Assembly (NCBI RefSeq): GCF_001426265.1
Contig: NZ_LMDG01000033.1
Location: forward strand, 248,001 to 312,000
From: Rhizobium sp. Root1220
GTDB lineage: Bacteria; Pseudomonadota; Alphaproteobacteria; Rhizobiales; Rhizobiaceae
Direction: 5' to 3'
Length of the DNA: 64,000 nucleotides
Position 1 is the stretch's first letter; each line of letters opens with the position of its first letter. Shown one piece after another: positions 24,327-32,662 of this stretch. A model generated the notes under the pieces. It made no database searches. It saw nothing but the letters and a program-made list of their open reading frames with translations, and was not told the DNA's origin. A program made the translations under genes and the position numbers.

Positions 24327-25841
24327 TCAGCCCGCCCTCTTCCGATCTTCGGCCTGCGCCGCCAGGATTTCCCGTACCTTGGCGACCAGATCGGCCTCGG
24401 GAACGGTTTCCTGCGCGACGCGGGCTTCGCGCCAGCTGGCATTGTCCTCGATCTCGCCGGAGAGGCGCTTGCCCTCGATCAGGTCCTTGATCTGCACCAC
24501 GCCCTCGGCGCGCTCGTCGCCGCCCTGGATGATGGCGACCGGGCAGCCGCGGCGGTCGCCGTATTTCAGCTGGTTGCCGAACTTCTTCCAGTTGCCCTGG
24601 TACATCTCGGCGCGGATGCCGGCCTTGCGCAGGTCCTGGGTGAGGCGCTGGTAGCGGCCCATGGCATCGACATCGCCATCCATGACGGTGACGAGAACGG
24701 GTTCGATGACCTCGCTCTGGCCGAGCTTGCCGAGGTTCTTCAGCGCCGTCATCAGACGCGAGACGCCGATCGAGAAGCCGGTGGCCGGCACCGGCTGGCC
24801 CATGAAGCGGGAGACGAGACCGTCATAACGCCCGCCGCCGCCGACCGAGCCGAAGACGACTTTTTCGCCCTTTTCGTTGGTGACGTCGAAGGTGAGCTCG
24901 GCTTCGTAGACGGGGCCGGTGTAGTATTCGAGGCCGCGGACAACCGAGGGGTCGATCTTGATGCGGTCGGACTGGTAGCCAGCGCCGGTGACGAGGCTGC
25001 CGATAAAGTTCAGTTCCTCGACGCCTTCGGCGCCCTTGGAGGTGCCGGCGACCAGCTCTGCCAGCTGGGCGGCGCTTTCCGCGTAATCCTTGATGCCGAC
25101 GAAGAACAGAACCTTGTCGATCTGGCCCTGGTCGAGACCGGCACCTTTGGTGAAGTCGCCGCTCTCATCCTTGCGGCCGGGGCCGAGCAGGAGTGCGACG
25201 CCTTCGGGACCAAACTTGTCGAGCTTGTCGATAGCGCGCAGCACGTTGAGACGCTGACCGGCCTTGTCGTCACCGCCGAGACCGATCGCCTCGAGAACGC
25301 CGTCCAAGACCTTGCGGTTGTTGATGCGGATGACATAGTCGCCGCGCTTGATGCCGAGCGCTTCCAGCGTATCCGACATCATCATGCACATCTCGGCATC
25401 GGCCTGTACGCCCGGCGCGCCGACCGTATCGGCATCGAACTGCATGAACTGGCGGAAGCGGCCCGGGCCGGGCTTTTCGTTGCGGAAGACATAGCCGGCG
25501 CGATAGGTGCGGTAGGGCAGCTGGATATCGTTGAAGTTTTCGGCGACATGACGGGCGAGCGGCGCCGTCAGGTCGTAGCGCAGCGACATCCACTGTTCGT
25601 CGTCGTCCTGCAGCGAGAAGACGCCCTCGTTCGGCCGGTCGGCATCGGGCAGGAACTTGCCGAGCGCGTCGGTGTATTCGAACAGCGGCGTTTCGACCGG
25701 CTCGAAACCATAATGCTCATAGACTTCGCGGATCTTCGCGGTCATCTCGTTGACGGCGCGAATATCGGCTGCCGAACGATCGACGAAGCCGCGGGGGAGC
25801 CTCGCCTTGAGCTTTTGTGGTTTCTTCTGCTTGTCGTTCAT
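24327..25841 (-). CDS. hisS: Histidyl-tRNA synthetase
   Basis: Class II synthetase charging tRNA-His. 504 residues, of the longer alphaproteobacterial type. Motif 2 lies in RFRQFMQFDADTVG near 140, the histidine-binding RGLEYYTGPVYEAEL near 305, and motif 3 in GGGGRYDGLVSRFMG. The C-terminal anticodon-binding domain begins near 365 (VEPVLVTVMDGD). The start is ATG, preceded by GGAAGACG; a TTG two codons upstream is not needed. It heads the operon with its paralogue hisZ and with hisG. The next upstream gene is divergent, so the promoter lies in 25842-25978. Confidence 0.96.
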   Translation of the reverse strand: MNDKQKKPQKLKARLPRGFVDRSAADIRAVNEMTAKIREVYEHYGFEPVETPLFEYTDALGKFLPDADRPNEGVFSLQDDDEQWMSLRYDLTAPLARHVAENFNDIQLPYRTYRAGYVFRNEKPGPGRFRQFMQFDADTVGAPGVQADAEMCMMMSDTLEALGIKRGDYVIRINNRKVLDGVLEAIGLGGDDKAGQRLNVLRAIDKLDKFGPEGVALLLGPGRKDESGDFTKGAGLDQGQIDKVLFFVGIKDYAESAAQLAELVAGTSKGAEGVEELNFIGSLVTGAGYQSDRIKIDPSVVRGLEYYTGPVYEAELTFDVTNEKGEKVVFGSVGGGGRYDGLVSRFMGQPVPATGFSIGVSRLMTALKNLGKLGQSEVIEPVLVTVMDGDVDAMGRYQRLTQDLRKAGIRAEMYQGNWKKFGNQLKYGDRRGCPVAIIQGGDERAEGVVQIKDLIEGKRLSGEIEDNASWREARVAQETVPEADLVAKVREILAAQAEDRKRAG

Positions 25842-25978
25842 TTCCAACGTCTTCCGCTCGGTGTGACAGTGGCGGTTTCCTAGCGGATTGGGCCGGATGC
25901 GGCAAGGGCGAAGGCCCTTGATCCCGGAGGCAGAATCGATTGAACGATGGATCCGGAACGAATGGCGGGAGCCACATC

Positions 25979-26731
25979 ATGATTGCCGAGGCGCTACTCT
26001 ACGCCGCGACCGTTCCGGTGACGCAGAAGGCGCACCGGAAATACATCCGCTATTCCGTCAATCTGTGGTCGCGTGCCGGCCGCTGCAGCCGGCAATGGGC
26101 GGAGCACGAGGAGAACAGCCGCAGGGCGATATTGAAGGCAATGGCGGGGCTGAAGCAAACGCGGACGGCGGTCGTTCTCGGCTCCGGGCTATTGCGCGAT
26201 GTACCGATAAAGGAACTGGCGGCGGTCTTCGATACGGTGGTGCTCATTGATCTCGTGCATATCGCGACAGTGCGGCTGACGTTGAAACGGAAGCGCTACC
26301 GCAATGTCAGGCTGATCGAGCGGGATCTTTCGGGATATGAGGAGCTGGCCGCCGGCAAGCTGGCCGAGCCGCTCGGCTTTCTCCGCAACGTGCCGTATCT
26401 CGACTTCGTCGTCTCCGCCAATCTGCTCTCCCAGATCGGCCGCGGCGTGCAGAGGCGCCTTGAGGCGGAGCCGGACCGGATGCCTGCCGATACCGTCGAG
26501 CAGTTGATCGCGGCGCATCTGACGGGTCTGGCGGCAGCACCGTTCGCAACCTGCCTGCTGACGGATATTTCCTATGCGGTCATCGACCGGACCGGCAAGC
26601 GGCATGAGGAAACCAATCTTCTGCATGGCGTCTCGCCGCCATCGGCGGCGGCATGGTCATGGCCCGTCGTGCCTCTCGGCGAGGAAAGTCCCGACTATCA
26701 GATCGTTCACCGGGTGATTGCTACCTATTGA
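25979..26731 (+). CDS. Unrecognised protein with methyltransferase-like Rossmann core
   Basis: A 250-residue cytoplasmic protein. Residues about 60-95 (RTAVVLGSGLLRDVP, then VFDTVVLIDLVH) look like the glycine-rich loop and acidic second strand of a SAM-dependent methyltransferase. NVRLIERDLSGYEEL may supply the next strand, and YLDFVVSANLLSQIG the fourth. The C-terminal half has LLTDISYAVIDRTGK. I know no named family for it. The ATG at 25979 is preceded by GCGGGAG at good spacing; an upstream TTG is possible. It is divergent from hisS, with a 137-base gap. Confidence 0.7.
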   Translation: MIAEALLYAATVPVTQKAHRKYIRYSVNLWSRAGRCSRQWAEHEENSRRAILKAMAGLKQTRTAVVLGSGLLRDVPIKELAAVFDTVVLIDLVHIATVRLTLKRKRYRNVRLIERDLSGYEELAAGKLAEPLGFLRNVPYLDFVVSANLLSQIGRGVQRRLEAEPDRMPADTVEQLIAAHLTGLAAAPFATCLLTDISYAVIDRTGKRHEETNLLHGVSPPSAAAWSWPVVPLGEESPDYQIVHRVIATY

Positions 26732-26801
26732 AATCTGCGGACGCTTGCCTGCCGTGCAGCAACGGCTTGGCATCGAGATCGGGTTTGCCTATCTTGGGCA
26801 C

Positions 26802-27161
26802 ATGCGCTTTCTCGCGATGATAACCACGATGCTTGCCTGGCTGGCCTATGGGACGATGTCCGCCTGGGCCGGCTGCCCCATGTGCGTGTCGACGGCGAAT
26901 GCCGCGACGATTGACGTCAGCACGCATCAGCACGCGCCCGGCATGCATATGGATGAGCGCCACTCCGCGCCGGCAAAGAACCCTTGCTCATCCGGCGGCG
27001 TGGCGCACGTGGCTTTGTGCGTAGCATGCATTGCCATCCTGCCGGCAACCGCTGCCGGTGGTGAGGGAAAGCAGGTTTTCTCCTACCCTGCACCGGCTGC
27101 ATCCGCAGCATTGCCGGATGCCCGGCCGGCACCGGTGGCGCCGCCTCCCCGGCTCCTCTGA
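26802..27161 (+). CDS. Small exported Cys/His/Met-rich protein
   Basis: A 119-residue protein. The N-terminal signal sequence or anchor (MRFLAMITTMLAWLAYGTMSAWA) is followed immediately by GCPMC, then a metal-ligand-rich stretch HQHAPGMHMDERH (about residues 43-55). A second hydrophobic segment with CVAC follows, and the tail is Pro/Ala-rich. The arrangement suggests binding of a soft metal such as copper in the envelope (inference). It lies 71 bases before the DUF305 gene on the same strand. The frame opens 28 codons earlier, but only the ATG at 26802 gives a clean signal peptide. Confidence 0.6.
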   Translation: MRFLAMITTMLAWLAYGTMSAWAGCPMCVSTANAATIDVSTHQHAPGMHMDERHSAPAKNPCSSGGVAHVALCVACIAILPATAAGGEGKQVFSYPAPAASAALPDARPAPVAPPPRLL

Positions 27162-27232
27162 CCTTTCAGTTGCCAATCAATCGCGGCTGCCACCGCACTT
27201 CGAATTCCATTGCAGACAGAGGAAGGAAATCC

Positions 27233-27592
27233 ATGTCTCTGAAAACCATAGCCGTTGCGGCAAGCCTTGCGCTTTTCGCTATCCCCGCCTTAGCCGAAAA
27301 CATGCCGATGGACATGAGCAAGCCGATGGGTGACCACGGCGCATCCAGCCACGCCTTCGCGGAGGCAAACGCGACGATGCACAAGGATATGTCGATAGAG
27401 TACAGCGGCGACACCGACGCCGACTTCGTGCGCGGGATGATCCCGCATCACCAGGGCGCGATCGCCATGGCCAAGATCGAGCTTCAATACGGCAAGGATC
27501 CCGAAATCCGCAAGCTTGCCGAAGCGGTTATCAAGGCCCAGGAGGCTGAAATCGCGGAGATGCAGGCCTGGCTGAAGGCGCACGGCAAGTAG
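27233..27592 (+). CDS. DUF305 family periplasmic protein
   Basis: A 119-residue protein with a signal peptide ending ALAENM, a Met-rich segment (MPMDMSKPMGDH) and the DUF305 core. The core has the hallmark DADFVRGMIPHHQGAIAMAK and a C-terminal helix AQEAEIAEMQAWL. DUF305 is a ferritin-like four-helix family often found with copper-resistance genes. The His and Met residues are candidate metal ligands. The ATG at 27233 is preceded by GGAAGGAAA. It is paired with the upstream Cys/His/Met-rich gene. Confidence 0.88.
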   Translation: MSLKTIAVAASLALFAIPALAENMPMDMSKPMGDHGASSHAFAEANATMHKDMSIEYSGDTDADFVRGMIPHHQGAIAMAKIELQYGKDPEIRKLAEAVIKAQEAEIAEMQAWLKAHGK

Positions 27593-27600
27593 CGATAGGA

Positions 27601-27628
27601 GGCCGCCGAAGCCCTGGCTCCGGCGGCC
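27601..27628. terminator. Hairpin terminator between convergent genes
   Basis: GGCCGCCG, 12-base loop, CGGCGGCC is a perfect 8-base stem lying between the converging DUF305 and aldo/keto reductase genes. It could serve both; the flanks have only short T-rich stretches. Confidence 0.6.
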
Positions 27629-27634
27629 CTTATC

Positions 27635-28684
27635 TCAGCTCTTGGGGTCGAATGGAGCAGGACGACGGCCGCTCCCCTGGCGAGCCAGCATCCAGCCGGG
27701 ATACTCCGGCGCCAACTCACTGACGTCATCCAGTTTCCTCAAGTCCTCGGCGTCGAGTGTGAGGTCCACCGCAGCAAGATTCTGATCGAGCTGCTCGACG
27801 CGCTTGGCACCGATGATCACGGTGGTTACGAACGGTTTAGCCAGAATATACGAAAGGGCCACCGTCGCGACGCTTGCGCCATGTTTTTCGGCGATCTCGC
27901 GCATCACCGCGACGCACGCCCAGGCCTTGTCCTTGTCGACCGGCGGGAAGTCGAACGTCGCGCGACGGCCTTCGCCGTTGCCCGGCGCGCCCGGCCCATA
28001 CTTGCCCGAAAGAAGACCGCCGGCCAGCGGCGACCAGACCATGAGACCGAGCTTCTCCTCGTTCATCAACGGCACGATGTCGCGTTCGAGGTCCCTACCC
28101 GCGATGGAGTAGTAGGCCTGGATTGTTTCGAAGCGGGCAAAGCCACGGCGTTCCGAGATACCGAGCGCCTTGGCGATCCGCCAGGCCTGCCAGTTCGAAA
28201 CGCCGACGTAGCGAACGAGACCGCGCGACACGAGATCGTCGAGCGCACGCAGGGTCTCATCGATCGGTGTGACGGTATCCGTCGCATGAATCTGATAGAG
28301 GTCGATGTGATCGGTCTGCAGGCGTTCGAGGCTTGCCTCGACAGAATCCATGATGTGGCCGCGCGATGCCCCACGATCATTCGGCTTGTCGCCCATCACG
28401 CCATAGACCTTGGTGGCGATCACCACGTCCTTGCGGGGAACATCAAGGTTCTTCAGCGCCTGCCCGAGCAACTTTTCAGACTGGCCGAAAGAATAGACGT
28501 CTGCGGTATCGATGAAGTTCACGCCGGCTGCAAGCGAGCGCTCGACGATCTGGTCCGCGGCCTTCTGATCGACATCGGCTATGGCGCCCCACATGCCGCC
28601 TTCATCGGCAGCGCCGAAGGTCATGGTGCCCAGGCAGATTTCAGAGACGAACAAGCCGGTATTTCCAAGCTGGTTGTAGCGCAT
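27635..28684 (-). CDS. Aldo/keto reductase
   Basis: A 349-residue NADPH-dependent oxidoreductase of the AKR superfamily (TIM barrel). Landmarks are the start MRYNQLGNTGLFVSEICLGT, the GVNFIDTADVYSFGQSE segment with catalytic Asp and Tyr, the catalytic Lys in VIATKVYG, the His in DLYQIHATD, and the cofactor-binding IIGAKRVEQL near 300. It resembles the YajO/IolS-like group. The ATG is preceded by AAGGAAAT. Substrate unknown. It stands alone, facing DUF305. Confidence 0.9.
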   Translation of the reverse strand: MRYNQLGNTGLFVSEICLGTMTFGAADEGGMWGAIADVDQKAADQIVERSLAAGVNFIDTADVYSFGQSEKLLGQALKNLDVPRKDVVIATKVYGVMGDKPNDRGASRGHIMDSVEASLERLQTDHIDLYQIHATDTVTPIDETLRALDDLVSRGLVRYVGVSNWQAWRIAKALGISERRGFARFETIQAYYSIAGRDLERDIVPLMNEEKLGLMVWSPLAGGLLSGKYGPGAPGNGEGRRATFDFPPVDKDKAWACVAVMREIAEKHGASVATVALSYILAKPFVTTVIIGAKRVEQLDQNLAAVDLTLDAEDLRKLDDVSELAPEYPGWMLARQGSGRRPAPFDPKS

Positions 28685-29001
28685 GATCGGACATTTCCTT
28701 GTGGTGGCCGCAAGCGGCTGCCCGCGGATTGATGAAGCCTATTTCCGATTGCTGACCTGCATTTCACAGGCAGAGCCTCGAGCGGCGGCTCAAGAGACAG
28801 CTTTAGAATAAGGCGGAGGGATGCGCTTTCAACGCCACTATGAGCCAGTGCGACAGATCACCGCTCATCCGGCTTCGACCCGCCCTGTCGATCGGTTGTA
28901 AATTTTCTCTTCATGATTGTATTTGCAACAATTTATATCGAATATTCACTAAATTCTAAGGGGTTCACACTCATACTCGCCTGAATTTCGGGGACAGGCT
29001 G
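28685..29001. other. Intergenic region upstream of the Tad-type genes
   Basis: A 317-base gap between divergent genes, so it must hold both promoters. Bases 28900-28975 are clearly AT-rich compared with the surroundings (TTGTAAATTTTC, TTATATCGAATATTC), which fits a promoter for the plus-strand genes. No confident -35/-10 pair or operator could be assigned. Confidence 0.5.
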
Positions 29002-30342
29002 ATGAGCATTATTCGTGAAATAGCAACCCGATTGCTGCACAGCGAACGCGGCAACGTTGCCATGGTGTTCGCGCTCCTGCTCGTTCCGCTTGTGGTAGCG
29101 GGCGGTGCCGGGGTCGATCTCGCTCGATACGAGGCGGTGCGCGTGGAAATGCAGGACGGGCTGGACCGCGGTGTCCTCGCGGCCGCCTCGCTAACCCAGA
29201 AGCAGAAAACAGCCGATGTTCTGCAGAGCTACATGAACAACCTGGACTATGCCAAGGACATCACCATCCGCTTCAACGAAGCGACTGCGCTGAACTCGCG
29301 CAAGATAACAGCGCAGGCATCCTACACGATAGGTACGGCCTTCCTGCATCTGGCGGGTGTCAAGACGCTCAACATCACGACGGTATCGAGCGCGGAGGAA
29401 GCCAAGCAGAATATCGAGCTGTCGCTGATGCTCGACATGTCGGGATCGATGGTTGGCAGCAAGATCAAGAACCTGAAGGCCGCCTCGCAGCAATTCATCG
29501 ACCAGATATTGACAGCGGAGACCAAGGAATACACCACGGTCAGCGTCGTACCCTATGCAGGTCACGTCAACGTTGGCGCCGCGGTCTTCGATCAGCTCGG
29601 CGGAAAGCGCCTCGCGCAGCAGATACCGAAGAAGGACCCGAACTATAAGGGTTCGTGTTTCGAACTCGACGCGAGCGGCTACGGCAGCGACAGCATTCCG
29701 ACGTTCAAGGATCGCGGCCAATTGCCGACCTTTACCAACTGGAATTTCGAGACCACCGACAAGGAGAAGAAATGGTGGTGGTGTCCCGGCGAGGAAGATT
29801 CGATTACCTATTTTTCCAATGACGCAACCTACCTGAAGAGCCGCCTCAGCACGCTTGCCCTTTACGACGGCACCGGCACGCAGAACGCGATGCAATGGGG
29901 CTACATGTTGCTCAACCCCGGATCAAGATCGATCGTCCAGGCGGCAATCGCGACCGGTCGGATGTCGTCCGCATTCGCCAACAGGCCGGCAGCTTTCAAC
30001 GCGTCAGACACGATGAAAGTGCTCGTCCTGATGACCGACGGCGTCATCACCGCGCAATATCGACCCAAGGACTACAATCGGTCTCCCGATCTGAAACCCG
30101 ACAACAACACCATGTCGGGCGATACGGCTGCCATGCTCAGCAAGGTGTGCAGTACCGCCAAGGCCAAGGGGATCACGGTCTTCACGATCGGCTTCGAACT
30201 GGGCAGCGACACCGCGGCGATCAACGGCATGAAGAACTGCGCGACCAGTGCCGCGCATTTCTACCAGGCCTCGGGCACCGGCATTGGCGATGCCTTCAAG
30301 TCGATCTCGACATCCATCCGGAAACTGAGGTTGACCCAATGA
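29002..30342 (+). CDS. TadG-like pilus assembly protein with von Willebrand A domain
   Basis: A 446-residue protein. The N-terminal TadE/TadG-type segment has SERGNVAMVFALLLVPLVVA (charged then hydrophobic helix, residues about 14-38). A von Willebrand factor A domain from about 140 has the metal-site motif DMSGSM and the later MTDG motif. The domain is interrupted by a Trp-rich insertion (KKWWWCPGE near 254). It is probably inner-membrane anchored with the vWA domain outside. TadG proteins take part in Flp/Tad pilus assembly. It is the first of three coupled genes; no Tad secretion ATPase or Flp pilin is in the window. Confidence 0.87.
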   Translation: MSIIREIATRLLHSERGNVAMVFALLLVPLVVAGGAGVDLARYEAVRVEMQDGLDRGVLAAASLTQKQKTADVLQSYMNNLDYAKDITIRFNEATALNSRKITAQASYTIGTAFLHLAGVKTLNITTVSSAEEAKQNIELSLMLDMSGSMVGSKIKNLKAASQQFIDQILTAETKEYTTVSVVPYAGHVNVGAAVFDQLGGKRLAQQIPKKDPNYKGSCFELDASGYGSDSIPTFKDRGQLPTFTNWNFETTDKEKKWWWCPGEEDSITYFSNDATYLKSRLSTLALYDGTGTQNAMQWGYMLLNPGSRSIVQAAIATGRMSSAFANRPAAFNASDTMKVLVLMTDGVITAQYRPKDYNRSPDLKPDNNTMSGDTAAMLSKVCSTAKAKGITVFTIGFELGSDTAAINGMKNCATSAAHFYQASGTGIGDAFKSISTSIRKLRLTQ

Positions 30343-30872
30343 GTCAGTCACCCCCGACATCCCGTCTTGGCAGGATTACGCGAAACACGAGTGGCGCCGC
30401 CGCGATCGAGTTTGCGATCCTCGCGCCGATCGTCTTTGCGCTGATATTCTCGATATTCGACGCAGGCTGGATCATGTCGCAGGCCATCATGCTCGACAGG
30501 GCGGTCAGTCGCAGTTCGCGATCGATGCAGATCAATGGTGCAAAGCTGACCTATGCCGACTTCAAGGCGGCTGTCTGCAACGAGGCGATGATTCTAAGCG
30601 ATTGCGTCAAATCAATCCGGATCGAATTCACGCCGATTGCCAACGCCGCAGACTTCCCCACGAACGCCACGCCCTGCGTCGACAGGTCGATCGCAATCGA
30701 TCCCGTCACCAGCTACACCGCCGGCAAGCCGTCGCAGATCATCTTCACGAGGGCCTGCTACGTGGTGAATCCGATGATCCCGGGGATCGGGTTTGGCCTC
30801 AGCCTTCCCAAGGACAGCACGGGAGGCGTTCGCCTGACCTCCAGCTTCGCCTTCGTGAACGAGCCGACCTGA
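30339..30872 (+). CDS. TadE-like pseudopilin
   Basis: A 177-residue protein with a TadE-type N-terminus: basic leader, then TSGAAAIEFAILAPIVFALIF (about residues 17-38), the Glu five residues into the hydrophobic stretch that typifies pseudopilins. Its ATG overlaps the TGA of the TadG-like gene (ATGA), so translation is probably coupled. It has four Cys residues in the exported part (two pairs), possibly disulfide-bonded. Role presumed in Tad-type pilus or surface assembly. Confidence 0.87.
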   Translation: MSQSPPTSRLGRITRNTSGAAAIEFAILAPIVFALIFSIFDAGWIMSQAIMLDRAVSRSSRSMQINGAKLTYADFKAAVCNEAMILSDCVKSIRIEFTPIANAADFPTNATPCVDRSIAIDPVTSYTAGKPSQIIFTRACYVVNPMIPGIGFGLSLPKDSTGGVRLTSSFAFVNEPT

Positions 30873-31399
30873 TGTCCTGGCGCATGTTTTCAAGATTTGC
30901 CCGCGAGCGCTCCGGCGCGTCTGCCGTCGAATTCGCGCTGATCGCGCCGGTGACGGTCTTTTTCTTTCTCGCAAGCGTGACGGCCTTCGACATGTACCGG
31001 ACCTACCAAGGCATCGTCCAGGCAAATGGCATCGTCGCGGATGTCATCTCCCGCCAGACGTCGGTCGACACCGCGTTCCTGACCAATGTCTACGGGGTGT
31101 TCACGCACCTGCAGCAAAGCAGCACCGCGCCAAGCGCGCTCAGGATCTCCAGCGTCAAGAAAACCGGCGGCGCCTACAAGCTGGACTGGAAGAAGGAGAT
31201 CGGCAAGACCTCGCTGTTGAAACCGCAACTCCTGAACGCGACAACTCTTCCCCAGGTAACCGACGGCGACTCGGTCATCTATGTCGAAGGTGCGACCACC
31301 TATACGGCGCTGACGTCCATCCTCGGTTTCGGAACGCTGACGTTTTCCGAGACCGCCTTTGTCAGGCCCCGCTTTATCGGGGCGATCGTATATCAGTAG
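30872..31399 (+). CDS. TadE/TadF-like pseudopilin
   Basis: A 175-residue protein starting MSWRMFSRFARERSGASAVEFALIAPV. A basic leader is followed by the pseudopilin-type hydrophobic helix with Glu (SAVEFALIAPVTVFFFLASV). The remainder is predicted outside the membrane. The ATG shares one base with the preceding TGA (TGATG). Together the three genes form a compact TadG-TadE-TadF-like operon. Confidence 0.87.
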   Translation: MSWRMFSRFARERSGASAVEFALIAPVTVFFFLASVTAFDMYRTYQGIVQANGIVADVISRQTSVDTAFLTNVYGVFTHLQQSSTAPSALRISSVKKTGGAYKLDWKKEIGKTSLLKPQLLNATTLPQVTDGDSVIYVEGATTYTALTSILGFGTLTFSETAFVRPRFIGAIVYQ

Positions 31400-31464
31400 G
31401 CCGCACTCTTGTTTCGGCGCTTTCAGTGCATAAATTGTTTCGTTAGACTTTGCAGGCTGGGCCA

Positions 31465-32169
31465 ATGAACAACGGCGCGCTGACTACCATCGGTTTCGAT
31501 GCCGACGACACGCTCTGGCAGAACGAGCAATATTATCGGCTGACCGAAGAGCACTTTACGGAATTGCTGGCGGATTTTGCCGAGGGTCCGAAGATTTCGG
31601 AACGCCTGCTCGAGGCCGAGAAACGCAACCTTCGGCACTATGGCTTCGGCATCAAGGGCTTCACGCTGTCGATGATCGAAACCGCGATCGAAGTCACCGA
31701 AGGCAAGGTCCCGGCCGCGGTGATCGCCAACATTCTGGACACAGGGCGCGATCTGCTTTCGCATCCGGTCGAGACATTGCCGCATGTGCACGAAACACTT
31801 CAGTCGCTTGCCGAACACTACCTGCTGGTGATGATCACCAAGGGCGACCTCTTCGACCAGGAGCGGAAGCTGGCCCAATCGGGTCTCGGCGATTTTTTTC
31901 ACGCGGTGGAAATCGTCTCCGACAAGACCGCGGTCACCTATCGACGCATCTTTTCCAAGATCGGAGGGGGTCCCGAACGGGCGATGATGGTCGGCAACTC
32001 GTTGAAATCGGATATCGTTCCGGCGATTGCGGCGGGCAGCTACGGTGTCTTCGTGCCGCACCAGCTAACGTGGGTCGTGGAGCATGTCGAGGAGCCGACG
32101 GACGCGCCGCGTTTTCGCAAGATCGAGCACCTCGGGGAACTGCGCGGACTTATCGAAGGTCTCGGCTGA
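31465..32169 (+). CDS. HAD-family hydrolase
   Basis: A 234-residue phosphatase of HAD subfamily I. Motif I is TTIGFDADDTLWQNE (DxDDTL, nucleophile and acid Asp). Motif II is VMITKGD (Thr), the motif III Lys is in VSDKTAVTYRRI, and motif IV is MVGNSLKSDIVPA. The helical cap between motifs I and II is typical of YjjG/phosphoglycolate-phosphatase-like proteins. The start is the ATG at 31465; a TTG five codons upstream is less likely. Substrate unknown. It faces a secreted-protein gene 13 bases away. Confidence 0.87.
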   Translation: MNNGALTTIGFDADDTLWQNEQYYRLTEEHFTELLADFAEGPKISERLLEAEKRNLRHYGFGIKGFTLSMIETAIEVTEGKVPAAVIANILDTGRDLLSHPVETLPHVHETLQSLAEHYLLVMITKGDLFDQERKLAQSGLGDFFHAVEIVSDKTAVTYRRIFSKIGGGPERAMMVGNSLKSDIVPAIAAGSYGVFVPHQLTWVVEHVEEPTDAPRFRKIEHLGELRGLIEGLG

Positions 32170-32182
32170 CAGCCGAGGTTCA

Positions 32183-32662
32183 TCATGGCGGGAAGAGCGG
32201 CGATGGCGCCAAACCTTCGGCGGGAGCAGGTGCGCCGGGTGGCGGCGCTACCTGGGGCTCGACCAGAATGCTATATGGCGCCCCGAGGCCGCGGCGCGGC
32301 GAAACCTTGGAATAATATGGCCTGAACAGCCAAGTCGTGTTTTGCTTCACCGTTACGCTGTAGGTGAGGCCATCCTCATCCGTCCCGAAGATCGCCTCGT
32401 CGTCCGGTGCCGCAAGGTCGAAGATCGACAGGAAAGCGAATTTGCTCTTGGTGGAAAAGCTGATCTTCACATGCTGGCCTGCCTTCACCGGAAGTGTGTA
32501 GACCTCGCTGTTGCCAAACTTCGTCCAGCCCTTCAGTTCCATCGTTGCAGCCGGAAACTGCAGCTTCTCCAGGCGTTCACCGGGCTGGAGATCCGGCGTC
32601 TGGGCGAATGCAGCCGAAGCAATCAGCCCACAGGCCGCAGCGATCGCCATCACTCTGCTCAT
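32183..32662 (-). CDS. Secreted protein of unknown function
   Basis: A 159-residue protein with a signal peptide (MSRVMAIAAACGLIASAAFAQ). The body is predicted mostly beta: LPVKAGQHVKISFSTKSKFAFLSIFD and TYSVTVKQNTTWLFRPYYSK. This looks like a small beta-sandwich reminiscent of PPC or PliG-type periplasmic domains (low confidence). The C-terminus is a Pro/Ala tail. Its ATG overlaps the stop of tag (ATGA), so the two genes are cotranscribed, although no functional link is obvious. Confidence 0.75.
   Translation of the reverse strand: MSRVMAIAAACGLIASAAFAQTPDLQPGERLEKLQFPAATMELKGWTKFGNSEVYTLPVKAGQHVKISFSTKSKFAFLSIFDLAAPDDEAIFGTDEDGLTYSVTVKQNTTWLFRPYYSKVSPRRGLGAPYSILVEPQVAPPPGAPAPAEGLAPSPLFPP

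Noticed and set aside
24129..25883. 584-codon open frame opposite hisS and hisZ
   Set aside because: Covers two confident genes on the other strand, lacks a ribosome-binding site and motifs, and reads like a composition artefact.
31450..31464. Upstream TTG start for the HAD gene
   Set aside because: Adds five residues not seen in the family; the ATG at 31465 gives the usual N-terminus.
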